Part shown: positions 13,248 to 25,563 of the stretch, piece after piece
Position numbering within the stretch: position 1 is the first letter of the stretch
Layout of the letters: every line of letters starts with the position of its first letter
DNA from: Alnus glutinosa
Taxonomy: Eukaryota; Streptophyta; Magnoliopsida; Fagales; Betulaceae
DNA: 64,000 nucleotides
NCBI RefSeq assembly: GCF_958979055.1
Contig: NC_084889.1
Location: 5,534,761 to 5,598,760, forward strand
Reading direction: 5' to 3'
Translations under genes and position numbers: made by a program
Notes under the pieces: generated by a model
What the model saw: only the letters and a program-made list of their open reading frames with translations
Told to the model about the DNA's origin: nothing
The model's database searches: none

Positions 13248-14417
13248 AATCTATCTCTATGTTTCCTTAACAAAAGTTGGATATTGAAATGCCTTTGGAT
13301 TTATCCAAATTTTTTGGAAGAAAGGGTAAAACATGTACCATTGAAAGGTGAAATCCTTTACGTAAACTTCATGAATGACTTACCTCTGTTGTATTTAAGT
13401 AATAGACAGCTAGGGACAGGAGGGACAGATCAGTTTATGGTTTTAAATGCAAAGATGGATAGAAAAGAACTTGGTCGTATAATATTTTGGGTATGAAGGG
13501 AACTAGCTTGCAGTACTTATTTATGATTGTCTTCTTTTGAATTATTGGCAAATACGAGTTTTCCCTTGCAAATCTGACTGCGCTTAGCATTGGGAAATAA
13601 CAGCATACTTACTACAGATGCAACATACATTTGATATGAGTAGAATGTGTTGGGAAAAGGACGATAGGAAAGGATGGAAGATAGATTTCAGTATTAAGAT
13701 TGGCCCAGCTCTTTCTTTAATTTATCAGATATATATTATATAATAAGACTTCACAATATATATAGATTCAGCTGGCCTTCATATTAAGGTACGTATATAC
13801 TATCCAAATTAAGAGAAGAGAAGAATATCAGCTGTGAATTTGCATCCGGTTTTAGCAGTTCTTCAGCTGCCACGCATGGAAGATCAGATTGCTAATAGTA
13901 TATACGAGTTTTTATGTTTATTCAGTAATTTAAATTAGTTGTACTACTGTTTATGGACGTGGGATGGGCTGTTTTCAATGGAATTTTATTTTATTTTATT
14001 ATATATTTTTTAGTTTACCAAAGGCTTTCACATACAGACTATCCATCTTTTCTGTTAAATATATAGAGAGAGTGAAAAGGACAAAGCAGCACACAAAGAT
14101 GCGGTAGACACCACAAACTTTTCTGAGATATAGTTGTGGTGAGGTCTCAAAATCATCTTCCATTGATAAAGTTTTTCCTTATCACGAAAGTAAGCCAACC
14201 ATCTTCCTAAGGGACAATAATATAGGTCCATGCTGCATCAAGAGAGAAAGCTCATCACCCTCCCCATGCATGAACCTGCCAACAAAGCCAACTACAACCT
14301 AATAAAAGTAACACAATTTTGGCTTAATTTTACCGTAAACTCTTCCTGGAATATACGTGAAGACCTCCTCCGATCCGCTCAGTTAACTTTGCATTTGCAA
14401 TGTTAGAAAGCTTTCAG
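13248..14417. other. Upstream region of the receptor kinase gene
   Basis: Presumed promoter of the minus-strand kinase gene plus intergenic DNA. It is AT-rich and contains short AT runs (for example 13725-13765). I see no gene, no convincing TATA box and no repeat with defined ends. Confidence 0.5.
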
Positions 14418-14426
14418 TAATTATAC

Positions 14427-14950
14427 AGGTAAACTTAACTTATCTTTACGATCTTCTGTCACTTTTGTAATCGTACTATCAAATTTTAATTAAAAAGCTG
14501 CAATTAATGTCCGGTTGTTATGTTTTAAAAGTTTGAATGTCACCCTTACCGTTAAGATTTAGGGTTAAATCAAACGGTACGGTTAACAGGTGAAATGTCT
14601 CTTATATGTACTTTTGATTTTTTTGATTTTTTTTTTTATAAAATAATTTAAATTTGCCCTTAATTTTTTTTTTTTTAAAAAAAAATTGGAACCAGACCGT
14701 GGGTCTAGCACCCACACCAGACCAAGGTTGTGGGTCGCATGACCTACGACTGGCCGATGGGATGCACGACCCACAACCAGCCATGGGTTTGCTGCGAGTG
14801 TTTTGGATATTTTGCCGTCTTCCGTTAATTCTAACAAGGGGACGACGTTGTAAAGTTTTCAAAGATGACGACTCGACATTGCAACTTTTTAAAGTTTAAA
14901 AGTATGATTGTAAAAGTAATGGAAGATTATGGAGTAAGTGAAGTTATCCC
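14427..14950. mobile_element. Long-TIR foldback element, Mutator-like, GC-rich core
   Basis: The outer about 90 bp are imperfect inverted repeats: the left end AGGTAAACTTAACTTATC matches the reverse complement of the right end GGGATAACTTCACTTACT. Both arms then carry CACTTTTGTAAT-like and AAATTTTAA-like blocks. The flanks are similar 9-mers, TAATTATAC (14418-14426) and TAATTATCT (14951-14959), 7 of 9 identical, as expected of an old Mutator-type duplication. The core (14690-14800) is unusually GC-rich with repeated GACC/CCCAC motifs and is bordered by A and T runs. It encodes no recognisable protein. Confidence 0.65.
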
Positions 14951-15044
14951 TAATTATCTATAAACTCTATTCCAACTCATGTAAGATGAGTACTACTCCA
15001 GTAAGGGATATAGCTTGGTTTGAAAATAATAGAGAGTTGAGAAT

Positions 15045-15277
15045 GAGTAACGCTAAATATACGTACATACCATTCGGGCATGGCCGGGCTGTGCGACTCT
15101 AAAGAGTCGCTTGTTGTCTAGAAGCTAGTAACTCTTTTAAAAAAATTTACACTTGTCAACATATGATTGGAGCCAAAAATTGTAAGCATTTAACACCTTA
15201 ATACCTTTCAATCAAATGCTAACACGTGTCAAAACTTATTAAAATATTGTAAAAGAGATAAATGTGTAGCATTATTC
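15045..15277. mobile_element. MITE of the GAGTAAYGCTA-end family
   Basis: The left end GAGTAACGCTAAATATACG and the right end, in reverse complement GAATAATGCTACACATTTA, are inverted copies. No convincing target duplication remains. The ends resemble the elements at 46732 and 60658. Confidence 0.45.
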
Positions 15278-15342
15278 TTTTTATTGAAACTTGGTGAAAG
15301 ATCGATATAAAAGAATAGTTGTCTCATAAGTGCACATACAAC

Positions 15343-15455
15343 GCTTTTACAATTTGCTGATACGTGTCAACATGTGGTTAGAGCCGCGTTGGCTAAAAAA
15401 AAATAACATTCTCCAATAACATGATAACACGTATCAACACATCGTAAAAGAGTTG
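15343..15455. mobile_element. Small foldback MITE
   Basis: Inverted arms: CTTTTACAATTTGCTGATAC on the left, and on the right the reverse complement TTTTACGATGTGTTGATACG. Between them is a fragment, ACGTGTCAACATGTGGTTAG, that resembles sequence at about 15150 and 19660, so a dispersed repeat is likely. Boundaries approximate. Confidence 0.4.
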
Positions 15456-16079
15456 GCATTTTTCATATGTATCTTAATTATGCAAGTAAATTTAAGGAGC
15501 ATAAGTTGAAGGGAGATAAATGTAAGGTGTGTAATAATTAAGTTCATCCACCAACATGAAATGCGTGGTACGTATACAGCTGAGGTGAACAAAGAAAATA
15601 TCTAGAGATCGATGCCCTTGTCGTGTCAAGAAGGCAATAAAAGGAATTTTAGAAACTAAAAAGAAAAAACAAACAAACAGAAAACATGCAAAGGAAGAAA
15701 ATGATTATACATTGGCGTGGCTTTTGCAAAGGTGTTGAATGATTGGAGATGGAAACAAATTGGATATCAGCAAAGAAATCATATGGGCCATGGCTTGGAT
15801 AAGTCATGGATGGTGGGGGCAAGCGATTCCCCAACCACAACGAGTTGGAGATGACTGATTTTGCAATTTTCTTTTGAACCTTTTTGTGTTGAGATTGATC
15901 CCTTTTTTTCTTTCTTTTTTTCCTTTTTTTTCTCTTTCTTCTTTTGAGCAAAACATATATGTATATAGGGTTATTGTTAACTTTTAAGCTACAAAAATGT
16001 TGACAGTACAATGCTTCCACTAAATGTTCATTTGGTGCGGCTAAAAAAAACACATCTAATTCCTTGACACAAATACTAA

Positions 16080-16575
16080 CACTACAAAAATTAAAAAAAA
16101 AAAAAAAAAGAAAAAAAAAGAAAGAAAGAAGGTTGTTAGTGACGTTTGAATAGTGGTGTTTTTGAATAATAAAAAAAAAAAAGAAGCTAAAAAACAGCAC
16201 TATTCATTTAGTGGCTCTAAATATAAGGTTGAGACTCTAAGTTAACGTCGTTTACTGTTTATCAAATAGCAGTAATTAGGAGCGCTTGAGCTCAAACGAC
16301 ACTATTCAGTTAATTAGTGTCGTTTGAACAATGAACGACACTAACTGTTTAGTGTCGTTTGATCAGTAAACGACACTAATTGTTTAGTGTTATTCTCTGT
16401 TCAAATGATACTAAATTGTAATTTTGAAAAAAAAAATTAGAAATTTCTAAAACGTTTTGGTCCTTTCTTTCATAGAGGAAATTAAAACAGTGTTATTTAG
16501 TGTCGTTTTGTACAAACGACACTAGCCCAAACAACATTAAATCATTGGTTTTTTTTTTTTTTTTTTTTGGTAGTG
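16080..16575. mobile_element. Non-autonomous CACTA (En/Spm) element, 496 bp
   Basis: The left terminus is CACTACAAAAATT and the right terminus in reverse complement is CACTACCAAAAAA. The element is flanked by the 3-bp duplication TAA (16077-16079 and 16576-16578), exactly as CACTA transposons leave. The right half holds at least seven copies, in both orientations, of an AGTGTCGTTT-type motif (16280-16540), matching the subterminal repeats that CACTA transposase binds. No transposase is encoded, so movement would need a partner in trans. Confidence 0.9.
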
Positions 16576-17417
16576 TAAGATTGAACTCATCAATGGAGAT
16601 CACTTAACCTTAAGTCCATAACACTTATAGCTAGACAAAAGTACGGTTCATTACTACAAACTGGTGAAATGATGGCCTTTTTTCTTTTCTTAAAGTAATA
16701 TAGGAAAATGTTTCCAATAGTGCCAAAAGACTAAAAGAGAAAAGGATTGATAGCTATTGGAGCTAAAGAGATGTTTGGATGCATCGCATTTGCACAAGAT
16801 AAATCCGCATAATATGAGCTCGGAGCTCTTGCCAATTAATGGCAGGTTTCTTACTTTCCAGGTTGGAAAAAAGTAGAGTTGCATGCACTTGACAGGACAG
16901 GTCACAATAATTGAGCATATATATATATATATATAGAAACATAAAGTTGAAATTAATTTCGTGAAACAAATACAAATGGCCACGGGGCACCGAACAAGAG
17001 CCTTCGGATGGTGGGGGCTCCGGCCATTGCTTCAGTTAACAAGGAAACAATCATGTGCCTCTTCAAGTCCTTAATTATATATATTCTTTTATGGTTAGCA
17101 AATAATTAGGGAAAACAAGGAAATGGGAAGAGTTAATCCAAATCTTTTTCTAAGCCACACAGATTTTATCTCTAACGTACATAGATGAGAGTTAAAAGAG
17201 AAAATTGTACGTAAATCAGAACGTAAGAACAAAAGTTACAAAAAAAATAAAAATAAAAAAAGAATTATTCTCTTTAATTATTTTCCTTCGACTTTATTTA
17301 CATAGCCAAACAACAAAAAGAAAATTTAACTTTTCGTTCTTTTCCTTTTTTCATTTTCTCTTTAGAATATCAACCAAACATGGTCAAAATTAAGTGAACT
17401 TGGAAACAAAAATACTA

Positions 17418-17850
17418 GGGTAAACTTCACTTATAAGTTTATACCATTTATTTTTTATCACTTTTGTAATTAAGTACCAAAACTTTAAAAAGTGTCAATT
17501 TAGAGTATCCATATTTTAATTTTGTTCCAATTTTAATCATCTGATAAAATTTTCCGTTGAATTCTGTAAAAATTTCCAAAATATCCCTAATTTTTTTTAG
17601 GAAAAAAAAAATTCAATGATTTAGGTATTGGTCAAAATTTAACAGAATTTACAAAAATACCTATGCCTGAATATTTGAAATTTTTTATAAATTTTCTTTA
17701 AAAAAAGGTGGGGGGGGGGGATTTTAGGAATTTTGATAGGCTGGATTTAATAGAAAATTCTAACGAATGGTTGAAATTGAAAAAAATTGAAAGATAAATA
17801 TCTTAAATTATCTTTTTTAAAGTTTGAGTATTTAATTACAAAAGTGACAT
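17418..17850. mobile_element. Long-TIR foldback element, same family as 14427-14950
   Basis: The left arm (GGTAAACTTCACTTATAAG, then ATCACTTTTGTAATTAAGTA) is matched by the inverted right arm containing CACTTTTGTAATTAAATAC near 17830-17850. The outermost right end appears lost. The centre holds AT runs and a G9 tract at about 17710. No coding capacity. Confidence 0.5.
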
Positions 17851-18253
17851 TTTTTTTGTTTTCTGAATTTCTTGTTCTTTTTCTTTTTCCAAAGTATTTT
17901 ATCATTTTGAGGGCAAAAAGAGGGCATTGCAACTTTAATGGTAGATCAGTTAGTATGGTACATTAACCAGATTGAAAGATTGGAGAGAACATTGCAAATT
18001 TTATGGTAGATTGAGAGGAATAAGTGTGTGTGTTTTTTTTTTTTTTTTTCTTCATGTCTGTGTTGTTTTAGAAAATATTTCCATTATATATAGTTTTAGA
18101 AGGGTTTTTAGTGTCAAATTTTCTCCATATTTTGCCGGGAATATTTCTAGCTAATTCGGTTGGTAGTTTTATTTTATGTAATAATTATAGACTTTTGCGA
18201 TTTTAGGTAAAAGCGGGTTTTCTTTAACTGTTTAAGCCTGACTTGTGGGATTA

Positions 18254-18568
18254 GGGTGTGTTTGGAATTACGATTTCGTAGACAATAAGTGCGATTTTAA
18301 ACCAAATCGCAAAACATAAATCGTTTGGGAAGTACATTTTTAAAAATTGCGATTTGAAAACGCAGAAAATTTGCTTTTTCAAATAGCAGATAAGATGATG
18401 TTTTTTTGAAAACGCAGAATTTTAAAGGCTAATTTACGATTTTAAAGGCTTAATTGCGATTTTGCCAAACGCTTAACTGCGTTTTTAAAAATCATTTTTT
18501 TTAAATCTCACATTTTTAAATCGTTATTTTAAATCACACTTTTTGAAATCGTAAACCTAAACAGACCC
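18254..18568. mobile_element. Tourist-type MITE (PIF/Harbinger), 315 bp
   Basis: The terminal inverted repeats are GGGTGTGTTTGG on the left and, in reverse complement, GGGTCTGTTTAG on the right; both continue to TTACGATTT. The flanking 3-bp duplication TTA (18251-18253 and 18569-18571) is the PIF/Harbinger TWA target. The interior is a series of short GCGATTT/AAATCGC inverted motifs. Confidence 0.9.
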
Positions 18569-18571
18569 TTA

Positions 18572-19954
18572 GTTCAACACTTTGAATTTGAAAAAGATTT
18601 CAGTATTTTTTTTCAGAATTATTCTTTGTGAATAATTCATTCGGCAGCTAGGGTTTGTTCTCAATCTTATTCAATACTTTTATGTCTTCGTGAATTACCT
18701 AACAATCTTCAATGCACAATTTTTATAAATTATCCTATGCCATCAGAACAATGTCAATTCTGTTTGGCGTCATTGACTCACAATACATTACCTATTGGGG
18801 AGAACATCTCTAACAAAGAAGGCACAATGATCAGTAAATTATGCGAAAAAGAATAAAAAAAACCTATATATATATATCGAAACACTTGCTAGATGTGTGC
18901 ACTTTCCTTCAAGCTGCTTCGAGTAGAATAACATTCCTAGACCCATGAGAAAGAAGGGGGTTTATCGAATCGACCCAGAAAGCAGTTGTTAAAAAGAAAA
19001 ACAAAAAAATAAAAAATAAAACATGAAAAGCAAAGAAAAATGCTAAGAGTACTTAATATTTTACCAAGAAATTAATATTAAAATGATGTGAAACTTATTC
19101 ATTAGAGAAAATTAAATGTTACGATTTTTAATAAATAAGTTCTACATCATCTTAATATCTATCTCTTGATAAAAGATTTGATATCTCTAATATTTCTTAT
19201 ATAACAAGTTGAATAATAAGGATAATAATTTGGGAAGAAGGTGATAATTTGAAAGTAGACAAACCCTCAGTAAACGCGGAAGACAATTTGGAAGCCAACA
19301 AATTAAAGACCAAACAAAGTGATAGAAATTGATCCATGATTTGATTTCCCTCGTGAAAGGTGAAGAAGACCAATGCACTAATGAGAGTAAACTTCCCTCG
19401 TGAGATGTGAAGACTATAGCGCCCATAGGAAAGAATGATTTGCTTAGAGGAAGTTTTCGGACCCTAATTTGTAGATAAAATGTGATTTTTAAAATTATTA
19501 TTGTATCAAAATTTAATAATAAAATGTTATATATATAATAGTAATTTTAAAAGTCGTGAGTATTCGTTTTAGTATTACTCTATAAAATCCTGTAAAAGTT
19601 TTTAAAATTGCCAAAGATCTTCACCGGCCTCTTCATGTAAGTCTGCTCCTATGTATCAGCATATGATTAGAGCGGTGTCGATCACTAGAAAAGTTCCAAT
19701 CCTAGGTTGATATGTGTAAGCAAGTCATAATTAAAAGAGCCGTAGCTCTAACATTTTCATGTTAGAAAAGCAAATGTGGGTTCCTTGTGAGAGGCAATTA
19801 ACATGTAATATTCCTTGCTTGGTTAGCCATCTTGCGATGCTGCAGATAGATGCTAAAGGCTAAAGCCCTGATGACAAGCAATGGACATGAAAAACATACA
19901 CGCACTGTGTCTCTCTCTCTCTCTCTCTCTCGATCATCTTCTGACTACTCAACC
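18572..19954. other. Intergenic region and 5' flank of the NTF2/SnoaL-like gene
   Basis: I see no gene. It is AT-rich, with a T-rich/A-rich block near 19000-19200. The last about 150 bp should be the promoter and 5' UTR of the next gene, including a (CT)11 microsatellite at 19910-19931, typical of plant 5' leaders. I find no clear TATA box. Confidence 0.5.
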
Positions 19955-22481
19955 ATGGCCTCTTTAGGCCAATATTGTACAAGAAATTGGCTGAGCTCAA
20001 AGAACAGCTTCAACACAATTTCAATTTCCCAATCATGCAATGCAAGGCAATTTAGGAACGTAGAAGCCAACCATCACAGCAGTACTAGGCCCGCATTTTG
20101 CCAACTATCATCGCCTGGAGGAAAGAAGCAGCTGCTGATCAGAACCTTCCAGAAAAGCAAAGAAGATCATCAATGGAGAGTAGGCTGCGGTGATGATGGC
20201 TCATGCGGGATTGCACCTTTTTCCCCGCACATTCCTTCTGCATTGGACTTGATCAAAGACTTTTACAATGCCATCAATTCCAAGGACCCTGAAAAATTGG
20301 ACGAGACATTGGACCAACTTCTGTCAGATGCTTGTGAATATCAGGATCTTTTCTTTTACATTCCATTTCAAGGAAAACAGGTATTTATTTGTTTATTTAA
20401 TGTTTTTAAATCACAATTTTTTTAAAATGCACTTTTAATCTGTAATTCTTCCTGGCACCTACAGGGTATCAAAAAGTTTTTGGGCGACGTAATGGAAGCG
20501 ATGGGACAACATATTCAGATGGTTATCGATGACGCGAAAGTAGGCGAGAATTACAGTGCAATTGTATTTTGGCATCTAGGTAACCAAATCCTAATGGTTC
20601 GTTTGGGTATTGAATTTTTAGAATTAGAATTGAATTCTTATTTTAATTGCGAATTTCGAGGCAAAAAGTTGTGTTTAGGTGTTGAATTTTTAAATTAGAA
20701 AATATTATTTTTAATGGTAAGAAATGATTGGAAGTTTGAAAAGTTGTGTATAATGATTGGTATTGTGAAAAGTTATGTGAAATAATGATTTAATTAAAAA
20801 ATAAATAATTTTTCTTTTTAAAAGAAAAAACAAAATTAAAATTAAAATTAAAAAAAAAAAATAGAAGCAAGGGGTGGTTGCCGGTTGGCAGCCACCCCTT
20901 TGGGGGTGGCCGCGCGGCCACCCCCAGTGGTCGGGGATGGCCACGCGGCCACCCCGAAAAAAAAAGTTATTATTTTTTTAAAAAAATTTTAAAGAAAATT
21001 ATTATTTTTTTTTTTAAAAAAATTATTATTATTTTTTTTAAAAAAAAAATAATTTATTATTATTTTATTAAGTAAATGCGGGACCTACGCACTGTGCATG
21101 GGTCCCAGTCATCATTGAAGGTAGAATTGGATTCAGAATAGAATAAGTTTTCTTCTCTGTATCCAAACCAACCATAAAACGCTCCTCTTTCTCTCAAATA
21201 AAAATTCTCATATACACGATAATGCTGATGTGGCAAACAATTTTTTTTTTTTCTTTAAAATACATATGCTTATAATAATAAATTGTCATATTAGTCTCAA
21301 AATATTATTTAAAAAATAAAAAATGTGATACCTAGCACCTTTTTTTTTTTTTTTTTTTTTTTTTTTTCTTACATGTCTTTATGTGTTCTATTTTATGTGA
21401 CCAATGTATTATCTTAAGCCATGTCAATATGATAAGAATATGTGTGTGTGTGTGTGAATTAGTAAATATTATTCCCATAGTAATGTTAAGATAAACTAAA
21501 GATAATATTTAATTATTTTAAAATTTCAAAAACTACATTAAAAAATTCGATAGCTTAGAAATGAAATGGAAATTCAACACATTATTCAAAGATCAAAATT
21601 ATTATTATTATTATTATTACTAGAATTCATAACTTTTCCATATGAGGTTTGATTTGATTTTCTTATTTAGATATTTACTATAGTTGTGTTATTGTAATAA
21701 AATCTCTAGGATTTGATTATCTATTCCTCCATAAATAGGGTCATGTTGTATTTACAAAAAAAAAAAAAAATCAAGTCCATATTGGGCCTCCGTTTTTAAA
21801 CAAAGCCCATTTCGATTTTGGGCCTGGGCTAGGCGGCTGAGTCATTCTTGAGAATACCTGCCTATTGACTGAAAAACAACTGTAAAACTGTGACAGTATG
21901 GAAGGACAAAGACATACCCTTCAGCACTGGTTGCAAATTCTTCGAATGTGAAGAAGTTAAGGGGAAGCTCGTAATTAGGTATTATTTTTTTGTCAAAAGG
22001 TTTGGTGTTCGTCATCGAACAATTATATAATCATAATTATCGAGCTCATTAACCCCTACTTCTTATTGCTTTCAACTCCTCAAAATTATGTAGGAAAATA
22101 ACCGGCGTGGAAGAATTTCCTGTAAAACCTGGTGAATTATTACTGGTACGGATCATATTTTTATTTATTTATTTATTTTAATCCTTAAAAATTTGTCTTA
22201 GAACTTAAGTGGTTTGATGTCATTAATTTCTGGCATATATAAATCTGTAGAAACTGTTAAAGGCAGTCAGCGAATTTTGTGACCGCTACCCAACGTTAGC
22301 AGAAGGTACGTACGTGTCAATCTTTCCAAAACCTCTATGCTAATTAATTGGTTAATTAATTAATTAATTAATTAATTAAATGGTAACGAGCTTTGCAGGG
22401 TTGCTGAAGCTACACTCCCATGGCACGCATGAAGGAGGACTAGAAACGATTTTAGACATGTTTGGCGTGAAAAGAGGCTGA
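19955..22481 (+). CDS. Plastid NTF2/SnoaL-like domain protein, 270 aa, six exons
   Basis: Exons: 19955-20380, 20465-20579, 21897-21978, 22094-22145, 22251-22305, 22399-22481; total 813 nt, phase closed, TGA stop. The start at 19955 (aaccATGGCC) follows a CT repeat; an in-frame ATG at 19850 would add 35 residues encoded by that repeat and is unlikely. Residues 1 to about 70 are basic and Ser-rich, a probable plastid transit peptide. From about 94 the protein has the NTF2-like alpha+beta cone: a helix with ALDLIKDFYNAINSKD, then EYQDLFFYIPFQGKQ, AIVFWHLVWKDKDIPFSTG, and a C-terminal strand and helix ending MFGVKRG. Wound-induced WI12-like and SnoaL-like plant proteins share this layout. No catalytic role can be read from sequence. 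Intron 2 carries a Harbinger-type element starting 15 bp after the donor GT. Confidence 0.88.
20595..21174. mobile_element. PIF/Harbinger-type non-autonomous element in an intron, 580 bp
   Basis: The ends are TGGTTCGTTTGG and, in reverse complement, TGGTTGGTTTGG (11 of 12 identical), with the 3-bp duplication TAA at 20592-20594 and 21175-21177. The middle (20870-20955) is a GC-rich hairpin of alternating GGGTGGCC/GGCCACCC blocks with CGCGCGGCC at the tip, surrounded by long A and T runs. It lies wholly within intron 2 of the NTF2/SnoaL-like gene. The same terminal sequence occurs in a much shorter element at 63473. Confidence 0.85.
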
Positions 22482-24543
22482 TCGATCAGGCCGGCCACTT
22501 TATTTGGGTTGAATCTCAAGTTGTCAGACTGTCAGTTCAACTGTTATCGATCGATAGGGGTTTTAATTTAATCAACCATGCACCAAAAATCTTATTTCAA
22601 TATATTCGTCAAACTATATATTATAAAAATGCAAAATTAATTCAACAATATCATTTTATTATTAGTGAGCTTAATTAGCTAGGCCGATCGATCTAGAACT
22701 TGGTCAACCATTATGAATAGTCAAATAAACCGCTAGATTGACCAAATTAAGTTGATCGATCATTGATGTTAATTAAGTATATATGAATCTATTACATGAT
22801 CGATAGATTTTTAAGGATTAAGGTTTTCATGAGGTTGAGTAGAAATATATTTCGATTTGATACAAGGATGCAACAAAAACCATGTGATGGGTTGACGTCA
22901 TGGGGTAAGTGGACCAGATGTTAGGCACGTCTCCCATTAAGCAAGTGGAATGGAACATGCCCGGGACGGTAGCAATATTTATAACCATTAACCAAATCTA
23001 CTTCTTCCTTTTCACTTATCCAATATTAGTCCAAAGGCCGGTGCCGACATCTCATACCATTAAGATCGACCTGCTATTCTTTTCATTTTTGTCCAATTCC
23101 GTTTTAAATCTAATTATCGACCTAATTGTTGAAATTAAAAACTCAAGAATTAAATTAAAATTGCACAAAAACATAGGGCTACATTTAATTTTTCGGTTAT
23201 AAAAATTCCAATTTCTGACTTATATATTAAAAACATTCATTCAAACAATATTATGAGTTCTTATTAATTTGAAGTTAGTCAATTTAAAAAAATTTAAGAA
23301 TTTGTCCAATTATTTTTATTTTTTTTATTTTTTTTTGGGAATATAACCTAAGAGAATACTAGCTACTTGTTCATTTTATTTTTCCCAAATCTTTTGATAA
23401 ATTAAAGAAACATAAAAAAAATATAGATATAATTTCCCACATTCTATAAATTATGTTCGCATCTGGTCTTATTGCCAGTGCTGAGCTGTGTACGTAGACT
23501 CGAGCTAGCTAGGTACAATATATTGCATGACGATGCTCATTATATTCCATGCTTATACACGCTCATATGAATTTCAACAATGTGGGCTTGTAGGGATTGA
23601 ACAAATATCCGATATTCTTTTCAACATTAATTTTATTTTTTTGAAGGTTGAAAGGTAGTGAATTAGCAAAATAAGGCCGGATGGTGTGTTTAATTAAATG
23701 GGTCAGATTAAGGTTGACTTATATGACCTTATACTTTTATCTCAACACAATCTAAACCCGACACAAATTCAACACAAAATTAGCGAATTATGGTTAAGGG
23801 ATCTAATCCATTTAATTAAATAGATTAGGTTATGATTGACGTATGGAGTTTTATATCTATATGTGCTTTGAAATAATTCAAACCCAATACGTGAACACAA
23901 ATTACAGTCTAATTGAAAAATATATATGTTAATTATGTCAAGTCCTCTGTAAATTTTGGTATAAATTAAGAAAAGCTAACCACGTGAGTTGGACTGTTAT
24001 CCTTGCACACTAATGAAAAGTGATTGTGATAGAGATGGTATTGGTATATGTGGTCCATGGACAGCGTCTTTCACCAACAACGCACACAGTCTACTCAGAC
24101 ATAACTTAGTTGTTGGATCGAACAATATTGCATTTTCTTTTTCTTAAAAAATTTCTAGGTTCCAAAGCCATCCCATATATATATATATATATATATCTTG
24201 AGGACAGATCGAGGTAATTAAGTTTTACCATTAATTAACAGCAATTAATTAAAACTAGACAGACATTCATTTGGAAAATGTTTGCCGGAGGTGCCAAAAA
24301 AAAAAAAAAAAAAAAAAAACGAAGAAAGAGCCTAAGGATCATGCAATATTTAACTGATTAAGTATTCAATTACCGAAATGAAAACTTATTAATATCTGAA
24401 TTTATTGTATAGTTCCATTGAAATATATAATATAATTAATGTCCATACCATTAACATTTCCATGGACACGTAAGCTTTCTTAAGGAAGAGGAAAATAACT
24501 CAGGGAAAAAAAAAAGAAAGGAAGTTAATTTGTGTAGTACACT
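22482..24543. other. Intergenic region between convergent NTF2-like and Dof genes
   Basis: No gene seen. The 23690-23960 segment has repeated motifs such as AACCCGACACAAATTCAACA and TAATTAAATGGGTCAGATTA in both orientations, resembling a decayed transposon without clear ends. Short (TA)n at about 24176-24196 and an A22 run at about 24297-24320. Confidence 0.45.
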
Positions 24544-25428
24544 TCAAGGTCTTGAAAAAACCTCGAAACCAGACAGATCGAAGGAACTCCAACTGTCGCT
24601 AATTAGATTCGTAGAATTCCTTAACTGATCATTGGACTGAATCGACTCCAACTCTTGCAATTGCAGCATAGGTTGCCACATTAAATTCGGCAAAGTTGCA
24701 GCATCGGACCACAAAACATCTTGGGCTACTTCATTATCCAACAAAGTCTCTATCCCGAATGCATTCACATCGTCTTCAATGAGTTCTTGAACTTTTTCTT
24801 CTCCAGAAAGTCCTTCAAGTAGTATATCATGAATATCAGCCTCTCCAATGGGCTTCTGGTATTCGAACGCTACGCTGTTTTGCTCGCTACCCGGATTTAA
24901 AGACTTGGGCGAATCGGACACCGCGTTGGAGTTATTATCAGGCAATTCCGGGACTGTGAACGCCGGCTCGATGTTGCTTGGATTCTGATTCAAGAACCTG
25001 GCGAAAACAACCGCAAGATCGACGCCCGACCCATTGGTTTCGGTTCGTTGAGACACCGAGTCCCCATTAGAGGAACAAGAATCAGTTGATTGCTGATCAT
25101 AATTGGCATTATGAGAAGAAGTTAGCGAAACCCGTTGCGTATGTGGGAACCTAGCCGACTTGGAACGGCGAGTTTTCCGGCAACCGCCACCTACAGGAAC
25201 GTTTCTGAGAGACCCACCTTTGGTCCAGTACCTCCGACAACCTTTGCAGAAGTACCTAGGCTGTGACAAGCTGTAGTTGTTGTAGTAACAGAACTTTGTG
25301 TTGGAAGAGGCACAGCGAGGGCAGTTGGGAGCGATTTCAACGTTGGGCTTCCACCTTCTGTCCATCGGCAATGGCCGAGGAGGGCACTGCAACGCCGTTT
25401 CGTGACCACCACCACAAGTTGTGAACAT
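24544..25428 (-). CDS. Dof zinc-finger transcription factor, 294 aa, single exon
   Basis: A complete Dof domain occupies residues about 34-86: four zinc ligands C36, C39, C61 and C64 in the CX2C-X21-CX2C spacing, with [20 protein letters not shown] and [20 protein letters not shown], the hallmark DNA-binding surface that reads AAAG cores. A basic stretch ([10 protein letters not shown]) follows and probably serves in nuclear import. The remaining 200 residues are Ser/Asn-rich, then acidic near the C terminus ([18 protein letters not shown]), a plausible activation region. The N terminus with [16 protein letters not shown] resembles Arabidopsis Dof1.2/Dof3.5-type proteins by memory. No intron is needed. 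A TATA-like CTATATTA lies on the coding strand about 130 bp upstream. Confidence 0.95.
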   Translation of the reverse strand: MFTTCGGGHETALQCPPRPLPMDRRWKPNVEIAPNCPRCASSNTKFCYYNNYSLSQPRYFCKGCRRYWTKGGSLRNVPVGGGCRKTRRSKSARFPHTQRVSLTSSHNANYDQQSTDSCSSNGDSVSQRTETNGSGVDLAVVFARFLNQNPSNIEPAFTVPELPDNNSNAVSDSPKSLNPGSEQNSVAFEYQKPIGEADIHDILLEGLSGEEKVQELIEDDVNAFGIETLLDNEVAQDVLWSDAATLPNLMWQPMLQLQELESIQSNDQLRNSTNLISDSWSSFDLSGFEVFSRP

Positions 25429-25555
25429 TTTGAGGCCGGCGGGGAGAGAGACTGGGAAATCTTCAAGACTTCAACGAAGGGTCACCGGCCGGTGTGAGAG
25501 TTAGTGCCGGAGCATGTGTGTGTATGTGGGTTGAGTGGGATTTGTGGGGCTTGTA

Positions 25556-25563
25556 ATATAGTG
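25556..25563 (-). promoter_or_regulatory. Candidate TATA box of the Dof gene
   Basis: On the minus strand the sequence reads CCCACTATATTACAAG about 130 bp upstream of the ATG. That spacing would give a 5' UTR near 100 nt. A second candidate, CTATTTAATA, lies about 90 bp further upstream, so the assignment is tentative. Confidence 0.4.

Noticed and set aside
15649-16200. Long minus-strand frame rich in Phe and Lys
   Set aside because: Produced by poly(A/T) tracts; overlaps the left end of the CACTA element.
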